The notes below the pieces were generated by a model. It saw nothing but the letters and a program-made list of their open reading frames with translations, made no database searches and was not told the origin of the DNA. A program made the position numbers and the translations under genes. A DNA stretch of 64,000 nucleotides from Nakamurella lactea DSM 19367 (lineage in GTDB: Bacteria > Actinomycetota > Actinomycetes > Mycobacteriales > Nakamurellaceae), in NCBI RefSeq assembly GCF_000426645.1, contig NZ_KE384549.1, positions 62,001 to 126,000 of the forward strand, in the 5' to 3' direction. Below, piece after piece: positions 35,887 to 44,814 of this stretch. The stretch's first letter is position 1; the number at the start of each line of letters is the position of its first letter.

Positions 35887-37125
35887 TCAGGACCGCAGCC
35901 GCGGCCGGTAGGCGGCCAGGAACTCGCCGATCCGCCCGATTGCCTCGGTCAGTACCTCCACGTGCGGCAGCGTGACGATCCGGAAATGGTCCGGAGCCGA
36001 CCAGTTGAAACCGGTGCCCTGCACGATCAGCACCTTCTGCTCGCGGAGCAGGTCGAGGGCGAAGGCCTCGTCGTCGACGATCGGGTGCCGCTCGGGGTCC
36101 AACCGCGGGAAGATGTACAGCGCACCGCGCGGGGTGGTGGTGGAAAGTCCGTCGATGCCGTTGACCAGCTCGACCGCCGCATCCCGTTGCGCCCCAAGGC
36201 GTCCGCTGGGCAGCACCAGGTCCTTGATCGACTGCCGTCCGCCCAGGGCGGTGGCCACCGCGTGCTGGGCCGGCACGTTCGGGCACAGCCGCATGTTGGC
36301 CAGGATGTCCAGCCCCTCGCGGTAGTTGACGGCCCGTTCCAGCGGCCCGGTCAGGGTCAGCCAGCCGCTGCGGAATCCGGCCAGCCGGTAGGCCTTGGAC
36401 AGCCCGTTGAAGGTCAGGCACACCACATCCGGTGCCAGTGTGGCCAATGGCACATGCACCGCGTCGTCGTAGAGGATCTTCTCGTAGATCTCGTCGGCCA
36501 TCAGTACCAGCTCGTGCTCGCGGGCCAGCGCGACGATGCCCTCGAGGGTCTGACGGGAGTACACAGCGCCGGTCGGGTTGTTCGGGTTGATCACCACGAT
36601 GGCTTTGGTCCGCTCGGTGATCAACGACGCCATGTGCTCCAGATCGGGCTGCCAGCCGTTGCTCTCGTCACAGCGGTAGTGCCGGGTGCTGCCGCCGGAC
36701 AGGCTCACCGACGCGGTCCACAGCGGATAGTCGGGGGCGGGCACCAGCACCTCGTCGCCGTCGTCCAGCATCGCCTGCAGCGACATCACGATCAGCTCGG
36801 ACACCCCGTTGCCGAGATAGATGTTCTCCACGTCCAGCTCCGGCTGGCCGGCCTCGATGAGCGCCGCCTGGTAGTGCTGGGCGACCGCGCGCCGGGCCGA
36901 CTGGATGCCCTTCGACTCGCTGTAGCCGGTGGCGCCGGACAACGAGGCGATCACGTCCTGCAGGATCTCGTCCGGCGCCTCGAAGCCGAACGGCGCCGGG
37001 TTGCCGATGTTCAGCTTGATCAGCCGGTGGCCGGAGGCCTCCATCCGGTGGGCCTCCGAGAGCACCGGGCCGCGGATGTCGTAACAGACGTCGGCGAGCT
37101 TGCGGGACTGGATGATCGGCGCCAT
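35887..37125 (-). CDS. Alanine-type class I aminotransferase (AlaA/AspC group)
   Basis: A 412-residue PLP enzyme: SGATGYSESKGI near residue 90, NPNNPTGAVYS, and the Schiff-base Lys in NGLSKAYRLAGFRSGW. Closest in feel to the alanine/valine-pyruvate transaminases of E. coli AlaA and mycobacterial AspC. ATG at 37125 is preferred to the longer frame because a -10 hexamer TATTCT lies 6 bases upstream. It is divergent from birA with only 22 bases between the start codons. Confidence 0.9.
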   Translation of the reverse strand: MAPIIQSRKLADVCYDIRGPVLSEAHRMEASGHRLIKLNIGNPAPFGFEAPDEILQDVIASLSGATGYSESKGIQSARRAVAQHYQAALIEAGQPELDVENIYLGNGVSELIVMSLQAMLDDGDEVLVPAPDYPLWTASVSLSGGSTRHYRCDESNGWQPDLEHMASLITERTKAIVVINPNNPTGAVYSRQTLEGIVALAREHELVLMADEIYEKILYDDAVHVPLATLAPDVVCLTFNGLSKAYRLAGFRSGWLTLTGPLERAVNYREGLDILANMRLCPNVPAQHAVATALGGRQSIKDLVLPSGRLGAQRDAAVELVNGIDGLSTTTPRGALYIFPRLDPERHPIVDDEAFALDLLREQKVLIVQGTGFNWSAPDHFRIVTLPHVEVLTEAIGRIGEFLAAYRPRLRS

Positions 37126-37147
37126 CGCTGCAGAATAGGCTCGCACG
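37126..37147. promoter_or_regulatory. 22-bp divergent promoter with overlapping -10 elements
   Basis: Rightward -10 TAGGCT (37136-37141) ends 6 bases before the birA GTG; leftward -10 TATTCT (complement of 37132-37137) ends 6 bases before the aminotransferase ATG. The two hexamers share two bases, so both genes appear leaderless and compete for RNA polymerase. Confidence 0.55.
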
Positions 37148-38065
37148 GTGAGCCGACAGGCAGGAGTGGCCGGGAGCTACCGCGGAGGCGAACAATTGGG
37201 CACGGTGCAGGTGGACCGCGGCGACCTCGATCCGGCCGTCGTCCGGGCGGCGTTGCGCGACCCGCAGCGTTGGGTCGTCCGGTATCTGCCGGTGACCGGG
37301 TCCAGCAACGCTGATCTGGCGCGGGCAGCCACCGGGCGGGAGGAACCGCCTGCCCCGTCCGGCACCGTGCTGATCACAGACGAGCAACTGGCCGGCCGCG
37401 GCCGGCTCGGCCGGACCTGGCACGCGCCGCGGGGTAGCTCGCTGATGCTGTCGGTGCTGCTGCGCCCCGCGCCGGTGCCGATGGCCGCGCGAGGCTGGGT
37501 CGGCGGGTTGTTCGCCCTCGCCGTGCGGACCGCGATCCGCCGCAGCTGCGGGCTGCCGGCCGAGCTGAAGTGGCCCAACGACGTGCTGATCGGCGGCCGC
37601 AAATGTGCCGGAATCCTGGCCGAGGTGGCCGGCGACGCCGTAGTGGTGGGGGCCGGCATCAACGTCAGTCTGACCGCGGCGGAACTGGCGGCCGCTGCCG
37701 GGCCGGCCGGCACGCCGGGCACCTCGCTGCTGCTGGCCGCCGACGGCGCCCGGCTGCCGGGCCGGGCCGAGCTGGCCGCGGTCGTGCTGGACGGATTCGG
37801 CGAGCTGACCGACCGCTGGTACGCCGCCGGCGGTGATCTGACGGCGGCCGGCCTGCTGACCGAGTACCGGTCGGCGCTGGCCACCCTCGGCTCGCCGGTG
37901 CGGGTCGAGCTGCCCGATGGCCGTGCGCTGGTCGGCACGGCGACGGACGTCGCCGCCGACGGCGGATTGCTGGTGCGGGATGCTGGGGGCATGCAGCACA
38001 AGTACTCGGCCGCCGACGTGGTGCACCTGCGCCCGGCGGCGCAGCAGGGGAGCGGGGATGGCTGA
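37148..38065 (+). CDS. birA: Biotin-protein ligase BirA
   Basis: A 305-residue ligase that attaches biotin to the carrier domain of acyl-CoA carboxylases. Catalytic loop GRGRLGRTWHAPRGSS, core KWPNDVLIGGRKCAGIL and GAGINV are present, with a C-terminal SH3-like domain. No DNA-binding domain is present, so it is a catalytic-only ligase. GTG at 37148 appears leaderless. The stop lies 8 bases inside the yggS start. Its neighbours accA3 and accD5 encode its substrate complex. Confidence 0.94.
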   Translation: MSRQAGVAGSYRGGEQLGTVQVDRGDLDPAVVRAALRDPQRWVVRYLPVTGSSNADLARAATGREEPPAPSGTVLITDEQLAGRGRLGRTWHAPRGSSLMLSVLLRPAPVPMAARGWVGGLFALAVRTAIRRSCGLPAELKWPNDVLIGGRKCAGILAEVAGDAVVVGAGINVSLTAAELAAAAGPAGTPGTSLLLAADGARLPGRAELAAVVLDGFGELTDRWYAAGGDLTAAGLLTEYRSALATLGSPVRVELPDGRALVGTATDVAADGGLLVRDAGGMQHKYSAADVVHLRPAAQQGSGDG

Positions 38066-38876
38066 CGACGCGGGCCGGGACAACCCCGCTACGGCTGACG
38101 ACGCGGGCCGGGACAACCCCGCTACGGCTGACGACGCGGGCCGGGACAACCCCGCTACGGCTGACGACGCGGGCGCGGTGCTCGAGCGGCTACATCGGGT
38201 CGCCGAGCAGATCGCCGCTGCCGCAACGGATTCCGGGCGCCGCCCGGACGAGGTGACGATATTGCTGGCGACCAAGACGCAACCCGCCGAGCGGATTGCG
38301 GTGGCGCTGCGCGCCGGTTTCACCCGGATCGGCGAGAACCGGGTGCAGGAGATCACCGGAAAAGCGGCTGCGCTGCAGGGTATCCCGCACACCACCGAGC
38401 TGATCGGCCACCTGCAGCGGAACAAGGTCAACGCGGTGCTGCCGCATCTGGATCGCCTGCAGAGCCTGGACACGGTGGCGCTGGCGGAGCGGCTGGACCG
38501 GGTGCTGTCCGGCGACCAGCTGCCCTCGCCGGCACCGGGCCGGGTGCTGCCGGTGATGGTGCAGGTCAACGTGTCCGGCGAGGCCAGCAAGTTCGGCGTC
38601 GAACCCGACCGGGCGCCGGCCCTGCTGGCCGCGGTGGCGGGTCTGCCGCACCTGCGACCGGTGGGACTGATGACCATCGGCCTGAACAGCCAGGATCTGT
38701 CCGCGGTGCGCCGCGGCTATGCGCTGCTGCGGGAGCTCCGCGACCGGCACCTGCCCGGCGGTGAGCTGTCGATGGGCATGAGCGGCGACTTCGCGGCGGC
38801 CATCGCCGAGGGCGCCACCGTGGTCCGGCTCGGCTCGGCGGTGTTCGGGCACCGGCCATCGGCGGCGGCCCGATGA
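38058..38876 (+). CDS. yggS: YggS-type PLP homeostasis protein with repeat-extended N-terminus
   Basis: A 272-residue PLP-binding barrel protein (YggS/PROSC family), with the PLP Lys in LLATKTQ, the family FTRIGENRVQEI and HLQRNK segments, and LSMGMSGDF at the end. Family members buffer and deliver pyridoxal phosphate. The N-terminus carries three exact copies of the 11-residue unit [11 protein letters not shown] and a partial fourth, not part of the family fold; the normal protein seems to start at about AVLERLHRV. The extra residues come from the dispersed 18-bp core. ATG at 38058 overlaps the birA stop by 8 bases. Confidence 0.9.
   Translation: MADDAGRDNPATADDAGRDNPATADDAGRDNPATADDAGAVLERLHRVAEQIAAAATDSGRRPDEVTILLATKTQPAERIAVALRAGFTRIGENRVQEITGKAAALQGIPHTTELIGHLQRNKVNAVLPHLDRLQSLDTVALAERLDRVLSGDQLPSPAPGRVLPVMVQVNVSGEASKFGVEPDRAPALLAAVAGLPHLRPVGLMTIGLNSQDLSAVRRGYALLRELRDRHLPGGELSMGMSGDFAAAIAEGATVVRLGSAVFGHRPSAAAR
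38061..38174 (+). repeat. 33-bp in-frame array carrying the 18-bp core in yggS
   Basis: Three identical 33-base units (38061, 38094, 38127) and a 15-base partial (38160-38174). Each unit is GCTGACGACGCGGGC followed by the 18-base core CGGGACAACCCCGCTACG. Because 33 is a multiple of three, the array adds 11 residues per unit without a frameshift. Confidence 0.93.
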
Positions 38877-38900
38877 CGGTGCCGTGCGGGCAGTGATGGC

Positions 38901-39638
38901 GTGTTGACGGTGACGGTGGTGGTCCCGGTCTACAACGACGCCGTGATGCTGCGCGAGTGCCTGGCCGCGCTGGAACGTCAGACCCGGCCCCCGGACACCA
39001 TTCTGGTGGTGGACAACGGCAGCACCGACGACTCGGCGGTGGTGGCCACCGCCGGCGGCGCGAAGGTGATCCACCAGCCGGTGCGCGGCATCCTGTCGGC
39101 AACTGCACATGGCTTCGATCACGCTGAGGGCGATGTGCTGGCCCGCATCGACGCCGACTCGCGACCCGAATCCGATTGGCTGGAACGGGTTGTCGGCCGC
39201 TTCGAGGGCGACCCGCGACTGGCCGCGGTCACCGGCAGCGGCCGGTTCTACGGCGGCAACGCCGTCACCCGGTTCCTCGGCCGGCACCTGTATCTGGGCG
39301 GCTATTTCCTCTGGCTGCGGCTGCTGCTCGGGCACCCGCCGCTGTACGGGTCGAATTTCGCCATCCGGTCCGACGTCTGGCGCTCGATCAGTGGAGGCGT
39401 GCACCGGTCGTACCGGTGGATCCACGACGACCTGGACATCAGCTTCCGACTCGGCCCGCAGACCCCGGTGTACTACGACCGACAACTGCCGATGCCGGTG
39501 TCCGCCAGGCCGTTCGCCAGTTTCGCGGCCACCGGCCGCCGGGTCGGCTGGGGATTCCGCACCATCTGGATCAATGCCAGGGAACAGAATCTGCTTGCCC
39601 GGCGGCGCCGGATCGTCAGGTCGAATCGGTCTGCTTGA
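38901..39638 (+). CDS. Family 2 glycosyltransferase
   Basis: A 245-residue GT-A enzyme: VTVVVPVYNDAVMLRECLAA at the start, nucleotide-binding VVDNGSTDDS, and the metal motif RIDADSRPESDW; the acceptor-side HDDLDISFRL follows. No membrane segment is certain, though residues ~132-150 are hydrophobic. Donor and acceptor unknown. Its 3' end overlaps the convergent hydrolase by 23 bases. Confidence 0.87.
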   Translation: MLTVTVVVPVYNDAVMLRECLAALERQTRPPDTILVVDNGSTDDSAVVATAGGAKVIHQPVRGILSATAHGFDHAEGDVLARIDADSRPESDWLERVVGRFEGDPRLAAVTGSGRFYGGNAVTRFLGRHLYLGGYFLWLRLLLGHPPLYGSNFAIRSDVWRSISGGVHRSYRWIHDDLDISFRLGPQTPVYYDRQLPMPVSARPFASFAATGRRVGWGFRTIWINAREQNLLARRRRIVRSNRSA

Positions 39639-40521
39639 ACAGCTCAACCATGTCCGCCACCAACTGGTGCGGTGTGGTCTCGCACGGGCTGTGCCCGGTC
39701 GGATAGGCGGCCAGCCGGGCGCCGATCGCGTCGGCGAACTCGCGGTGCCTGGCGGTCGGCCACAGGTCGCCGGTGCCGATCGCGACCAGCGTGGGCAGCT
39801 GCGCCGCACGCAGTCCCGCGCGCAGGTCCGGTGTCTGCATCATCAGTCCGATGATGTCGTCGACACTGCGACGGTCGGTGTGCCGCAACCGGTTCCGAAC
39901 GAACGTCAGTCGGGAGCGGCCGACCCGGTTGAGGTTCAGCCGGATCCCCCAGATCATTACCGCGGCGGCGGCCCGCCGGCTGGCCAGGTTGGTCAGCGGG
40001 CCGACGATCTTCAGGCCGCGGAACGCCTGGCCGGACAGCGGTGGGGCGCTGAGCAGGGTCAGGCTGGCCACCAGATCCGGGTGGTCCACCGCGACCGCCG
40101 CGGCCACGGTGCCGGCGAACGAGTAGCCGAGCACGTGCGCGGGCGTCGGCCGGTCGGTGAGCACCGCCGTCAGATCGTCGGTGAACAGCGACATCCGGTA
40201 GCCGTCGGCCGGCGGCGTCAGGTTCTGCGGGCCGGCGGCCGCGGAATCGAACTGGCCGGCCAGGTCGTACGACTCGACCCGGTACCCCTGCCGGGCCAGC
40301 AGCGGCATCATCACCACGAAGTCTTCCTTGGAGCCGGTGGCGCCGGGCACCAGCAGTACCCGTCGCCCGGCCTCGGGTCCGAGGGTGATCCGGGCCAGCC
40401 GGCCGCTGGGCGCGCTCACCGTGTCGACGACCGCGCCGTCCGGAACCGACCCCCAGTCCACCTCGCCCAGCGCGGCGTCCAACTCGGCGGGGGTAGGCCC
40501 ATCGGGGGAGGAAACCGGCAT
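39616..40521 (-). CDS. Alpha/beta hydrolase
   Basis: A 301-residue hydrolase with the oxyanion region LVPGATGSKEDF, nucleophile elbow GYSFAG and a late His in PTGHSPCETTP. Substrate unknown. ATG at 40521 lacks a ribosome site, but TAGGCT stands 6 bases upstream on the minus strand, so the message is probably leaderless. The gene runs 23 bases into the convergent glycosyltransferase gene. Confidence 0.82.
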   Translation of the reverse strand: MPVSSPDGPTPAELDAALGEVDWGSVPDGAVVDTVSAPSGRLARITLGPEAGRRVLLVPGATGSKEDFVVMMPLLARQGYRVESYDLAGQFDSAAAGPQNLTPPADGYRMSLFTDDLTAVLTDRPTPAHVLGYSFAGTVAAAVAVDHPDLVASLTLLSAPPLSGQAFRGLKIVGPLTNLASRRAAAAVMIWGIRLNLNRVGRSRLTFVRNRLRHTDRRSVDDIIGLMMQTPDLRAGLRAAQLPTLVAIGTGDLWPTARHREFADAIGARLAAYPTGHSPCETTPHQLVADMVELFKQTDST

Positions 40522-40527
40522 CCGGTC

Positions 40528-40533
40528 AGCCTA
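40528..40533 (-). promoter_or_regulatory. -10 element of a leaderless hydrolase promoter
   Basis: TAGGCT on the minus strand ends 6 bases before the ATG at 40521. Confidence 0.5.
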
Positions 40534-40640
40534 GAGTCACGCCGTGCTGCTCCGTTGTCGAGATCGGCGCTGTGCTTCGCGGTAGCGTGAGTGCGACATC
40601 CGGCCGAACCAGAGGCCAGGAGCGGCGTGCGAGGTGAGTC

Positions 40641-41354
40641 ATGGCGTATCCGACCCATTTGCTGGCCAGGGGCGAACAGGTGGTGCTGCACAAGCATCCG
40701 CACTGGAAGGTGCTGGTCTTCCCGGTGATCATCTTCATCGTCGCGATCGGCGGTGGCGCGGCCTTCATCGCCTGGGTCACCAACTGGCGGAACGCCGGCT
40801 TCCAGACCCACTCCCCGTGGATCATCGCCGCCGTCGTGGTGGCGGTGTTGCTGCTGATCTTCTTCGTCCTGGTGCCCTTCCTGCGCTGGGCCACCGAGCA
40901 TTTCGTCATCTCCACCGGGCACGTCTTCTTCCGGACCGGCATCCTGCGCCGCCGCGAGCACCAGATCCCGCTGGCCCGGATCCAGAACATGGAGACCGAG
41001 GTCGGGTTCTGGGGCCGGATCCTCGGGTACGGAACGCTGATCGTCGAGTCGGCAGCCGATCAGCCCCTGGCCTTCGACAACGTCGCGTCGCTGCCCAAGG
41101 TGCAGGCAACGTTGAACCAGTTGATCAGCGACGACCGGCACCACGCCCCGCACGAGAGCACGGCGGGGGACGGGTCGGCCGGTCGGGTGTCGCCGCAGCA
41201 GACCGCGGTGGCAGCGCGTGAGGAAGACCAGCGCGCCGGCTACCAGCCGGAGGGCTACCGGCCCGGCGGGTACGACGAGGACCAGTACCCGCCGGAGGGC
41301 TACGAGGGCGGGACCGAGGCACTGCCGGACGACGACGGCCGGCACCGCCGGTGA
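40641..41354 (+). CDS. PH-domain membrane protein (bPH2/YdbT-like)
   Basis: A 237-residue protein with two helices (about residues 26-48 and 56-84) and a bacterial PH domain (FVISTGHVFFRTGILRRREHQIPLARIQNMETE). The C-terminal 70 residues are Tyr/Pro/Gly-rich and likely disordered (repeated EGY motifs). Its mycobacterial counterpart lies next to birA. ATG follows GAGGTGAG. Function unknown. It overlaps the HMG-CoA lyase gene as GTGA. A TAGCGT at 40583-40588 could be its -10 element. Confidence 0.85.
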   Translation: MAYPTHLLARGEQVVLHKHPHWKVLVFPVIIFIVAIGGGAAFIAWVTNWRNAGFQTHSPWIIAAVVVAVLLLIFFVLVPFLRWATEHFVISTGHVFFRTGILRRREHQIPLARIQNMETEVGFWGRILGYGTLIVESAADQPLAFDNVASLPKVQATLNQLISDDRHHAPHESTAGDGSAGRVSPQQTAVAAREEDQRAGYQPEGYRPGGYDEDQYPPEGYEGGTEALPDDDGRHRR

Positions 41355-42298
41355 CCCTCGATCTCCCGGAACCCGTTGCCGAGCAAGGGCTTCCGCCGTC
41401 GGTGCAGATCGTCGAGGTCGGCCCGCGGGACGGCCTGCAGAACGAGAAGGCGAGCATCCCGGCCGCCGTCAAACTCGAGTTCATCGACCGGCTCGGTGCG
41501 GCCGGGCTGCGGACCATCGAGGCGACCAGCTTCGTCAACCCGGCCTGGGTACCGCAACTGGCCGATGCCACCGAGGTGTTCACCGGACTCGGCAAACGCC
41601 CGGGGGTGCGGTACCCGGTGTTGGTGCCGAACCTGCGCGGGCTGCAGGGCGCGCTGGCCGCCGGCGCCACCGAGATCGCGGTCTTCGCCTCGGCCACCCG
41701 GACGTTCGCCGAGAAGAACCTGGCGAGCAGCCTTGACGGCCAGTTCGACATGTTCGCGCCGGTGATCGAGCAGGCGCTGGCCGCCGGTCTGACGGTCCGT
41801 GGCTACCTGTCGATGTGTTACGGCGACCCGTGGGAGGGCCGGGTACCGGTCGACCAGGTGGTGGCCGCCGGCCGCCGGCTGCTCGACCTCGGCTGCGGCG
41901 AGCTCTCCCTCGGCGACACCATCGGCGTTGGCACTGCGGGTCAGGTGACCGCGCTGCTGGCCGCGTTCGCGGCGGCGGGGGTGACGAACGACCGGCTGGC
42001 CGTGCACTTCCACGACACCTACGGGCAGGCGCTGTCCAACACGATGGCGGCCCTGCGGGCCGGCGTCAGCACGGTCGACGCGGCCGCCGGCGGCCTCGGC
42101 GGCTGCCCGTTCGCCAAGTCCGCCACCGGCAACCTGGCCACCGAGGACCTGGTCTGGCTGCTCACCGGGCTCGGCATCGAGCACGGCGTCGACCTGGACG
42201 CCTTGGTGCGGACCAGCGTCTGGATGGCCGGGCAGCTGGGTCGTCCGTCACCCTCGGCCGTGGTGCGCGCGCTGGCCGGGTCGGGCGACGGGTCCTGA
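41351..42298 (+). CDS. Hydroxymethylglutaryl-CoA lyase
   Basis: A 315-residue DRE-TIM metallolyase that splits HMG-CoA into acetoacetate and acetyl-CoA, the last step of leucine breakdown. Motifs: EVGPRDGLQNE at the start (metal Asp), SVFASATRTF-like segment AVFASATRTF, HFHDTYGQAL (metal His pair), and the active-site Cys loop GGLGGCPFAKSATGN. GTG start overlaps the PH-domain gene as GTGA. A matching methylcrotonyl-type carboxyltransferase lies 3.6 kb downstream. Confidence 0.94.
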   Translation: MTLDLPEPVAEQGLPPSVQIVEVGPRDGLQNEKASIPAAVKLEFIDRLGAAGLRTIEATSFVNPAWVPQLADATEVFTGLGKRPGVRYPVLVPNLRGLQGALAAGATEIAVFASATRTFAEKNLASSLDGQFDMFAPVIEQALAAGLTVRGYLSMCYGDPWEGRVPVDQVVAAGRRLLDLGCGELSLGDTIGVGTAGQVTALLAAFAAAGVTNDRLAVHFHDTYGQALSNTMAALRAGVSTVDAAAGGLGGCPFAKSATGNLATEDLVWLLTGLGIEHGVDLDALVRTSVWMAGQLGRPSPSAVVRALAGSGDGS

Positions 42299-42444
42299 AT
42301 ATCCGGCTCCTGCTGACGCTCGGTAACGGGGCGTTCCGCCGTTCCGGCTGACTTCCGTCAGCCGCGACGCGGCATGACATCGTTCACTCGGAAGGTCGGA
42401 TACCTTCCAACAGCCCGGTTCGGCCGATCTGTGAAGGAGTGCCG

Positions 42445-44676
42445 ATGCGCCGCCATCTTCGTGCACCGTCCGTCGTATCGGCGGCCCTGATCTCTCTGAC
42501 GCTCGTCCTCGGCTCCGGCGGCGTAGCGAGCGCCGACCCGGTCTCCACCGAGCCGGCCCCCGCCGAGCCGGTTCCGGTCAAGCCGGTACCGATCGACCCG
42601 ATCCCGGACAGCCAGCCACCCGGCGCCGACGACGGTCTGCCGGTCGGCCCGGCCCGGCCGCAGGGAGCCGCGACCGCGCCGTCGCAGCAGGTGGGAGCGG
42701 CAGCCGTCACCCCCGACGTCACCCACCGGTACTTCGGTGCCGGCCCGTGGGCGGCGATCAAGACGGCGGCCGACAACCAGTCGGTGTGTTCCGGGCTGAC
42801 CCACCCCGAACTGCAGGCGATGGTGCTCACCACCATCTTCCGGGAGTCCGGCGGCGCGACCTCGGCCGGATCCGAACCCGCCCCGATGACGCTGTCCCGC
42901 TACGACGAGTGGACCGGGGTGCGGGCGGGCAACACGAACATCAACGCGAATTACGGGCTGTACGCCTTCCGCAATCCGAACACCAGCTACAAGCGGGTGT
43001 TCTGGCACCCGGGGATCGGTATCTGGCAGTACGACAGCGCCGGGATCGGCGCGCCGTACACCGCCGCCGAACGCATCAGCACCGGGTTCCTGGCCCCGAA
43101 GGTGGCGGCCGACATGGCGGGTGCCTACTGCACGTCCACCCAGACCACGGAGCAGGGAAAGCGGTACGACGCCTGGTATCCCTGGTACCTGTCCTGTGAC
43201 ACCGACCCTGAGTGGACCGGGTCGCAGGTCAACCCGAACGCGACCTACTGCGAGCAGATCTACCAGGGGTTGATGCAGAAGAACTTCAGCAACGTCACCC
43301 GGACCGCCGGCATCTCGTCGTACGGCGGCGAGGTGCAGCACACCTGTGTGCTGAACGGGGTCGACAGCTATCCGTGCTGGCTGGTCGATCCGACCAAGGC
43401 GCAGGGCGCCACCTGGTGGGCGACCAGGACGCCACTGGACGGCGGCGCGCCGAACCGTACGACCAGCCCGGTCACCCCGATCTCAACACCGTTCTACGTG
43501 ATCAAACGCAACGGCCTGGAGCAGCGCTACTGGCTGGCCGAGGACAGCGGCTACGCCCGCGACGTCACCGGGACAAGGGTGCTCGGCAAGAACGCCAGGC
43601 CGAAGGACAACCAGAGTGGCTCTGGCGTGACCTGGAGCTACGGGACCGGGCTGTGCGACGTCAACCTGGTGCGCGGTGCGTGCGGCCCGCGGGTCGCCCC
43701 GCCCGGGGTGCACAGCACGAAGGAATCGGTCACCGGGACCTACCAGGTGATCCCGCTGGACGTCGACGGCAACGGCCTGGACGACCTGCTCTACTACGGA
43801 CCGGGCGCGGCCAAGGATTCGCTGTGGTTGAACCTCGGCAGCGGGAACTTCCGGTCGGTGACGACGAACATCCCCGGGGTCTACCAGGTGATCCCGCTGG
43901 ACGCCGACGGGAACGGCCGGGACGACCTGTTCCTCTACAACTCGACCACCGGATCGAGTTCGCTGTGGCTCTCCCGCGGGGACGGGACATTTGCCGCGAC
44001 CAGCGTGCAGGCACCCAAGGGCCTGCGCATCGTGGCGCTCGATCACAACCGCAACCATCGGCAGGAGCTGCTGATGTACGGCCCCGGTGGCGCCGCCGAT
44101 GCGTACTGGGAGTGGACGGGCAGCGGATTCCGCTCGACGAAGCTGAGCATCGGCGGCAACTATCGGCCGCTGGTCGGGGATTTCGACAACAACGGGACCG
44201 ACGACCTGCTCTTCTACGCGGCCGGCAACGCCCAGGACTACCTGTGGCTGTACGCGGGCTCCGGCGCGCTGGTCAGTCGGCCGGTGACGGTGAACGGCAG
44301 CTATCAGCCGCTGGTCGCGGACCTGGACGGCGACGGCAAGGACGATGTGTTCTGGTACGGGCCGGGAGCGGCCCCGGACTCGGTCTGGTTCGGCGGGCCC
44401 GGCGGGGCCTTCGTCTCCAAGTCGGCACCGATGAACGGCAGCTACCAGCCGGTGCTCGTCGACCTGCCCAAAGACGGCCGGACCGACGTGGCCTGGTACC
44501 GGCCGGGGCTGGGGCAGGACTACTGGAGCCGGTGGGACTCGGCCCGGCGGATGACGCTGACCAAGGCCTACTTCGCGGGCTCCCAGCAGGCGATCGGCGG
44601 GCGCTTCAGTGCCACGGGTGACGGCATCTTCTGGTACGGCCCCGGCGCGGTCACCGACTGGCTCTGGTGGCAGTGA
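42445..44676 (+). CDS. Secreted protein with lysozyme-like half and FG-GAP repeats
   Basis: A 743-residue exported protein: signal peptide at residues 1 to about 30, an acidic Pro-rich linker, then a domain of about 300 residues with the local motif TTIFRESGG, like the catalytic Glu segment of lytic transglycosylases, and four or more Cys. From about residue 425, six or so repeats of the type VIPLDVDGNGLDDLLYYGPG form an FG-GAP/VCBS beta-propeller with DxDGNGxDD calcium motifs. Probably acts on or binds the cell wall. ATG at 42445 has GAAGGAG five bases upstream. Confidence 0.75.
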   Translation: MRRHLRAPSVVSAALISLTLVLGSGGVASADPVSTEPAPAEPVPVKPVPIDPIPDSQPPGADDGLPVGPARPQGAATAPSQQVGAAAVTPDVTHRYFGAGPWAAIKTAADNQSVCSGLTHPELQAMVLTTIFRESGGATSAGSEPAPMTLSRYDEWTGVRAGNTNINANYGLYAFRNPNTSYKRVFWHPGIGIWQYDSAGIGAPYTAAERISTGFLAPKVAADMAGAYCTSTQTTEQGKRYDAWYPWYLSCDTDPEWTGSQVNPNATYCEQIYQGLMQKNFSNVTRTAGISSYGGEVQHTCVLNGVDSYPCWLVDPTKAQGATWWATRTPLDGGAPNRTTSPVTPISTPFYVIKRNGLEQRYWLAEDSGYARDVTGTRVLGKNARPKDNQSGSGVTWSYGTGLCDVNLVRGACGPRVAPPGVHSTKESVTGTYQVIPLDVDGNGLDDLLYYGPGAAKDSLWLNLGSGNFRSVTTNIPGVYQVIPLDADGNGRDDLFLYNSTTGSSSLWLSRGDGTFAATSVQAPKGLRIVALDHNRNHRQELLMYGPGGAADAYWEWTGSGFRSTKLSIGGNYRPLVGDFDNNGTDDLLFYAAGNAQDYLWLYAGSGALVSRPVTVNGSYQPLVADLDGDGKDDVFWYGPGAAPDSVWFGGPGGAFVSKSAPMNGSYQPVLVDLPKDGRTDVAWYRPGLGQDYWSRWDSARRMTLTKAYFAGSQQAIGGRFSATGDGIFWYGPGAVTDWLWWQ

Positions 44677-44814
44677 CCGGCTGACGCCAGGGGGCCGCGG
44701 TTTCGTTTCGGCGGGTCGGTGTGTTCAGAATGTTCACAGATTCGGGCTGCACAATCGTCGTGGCGGAGCCCGATGGGTTCTGCCCGATGGTGGTGGGCAC
44801 CGGAAGGAGCGCGG

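Noticed and set aside
38061-38174. Possible CRISPR array or origin iterons
   Set aside because: Exact 33-bp units lie in frame in yggS; no DnaA boxes or unique spacers are seen.
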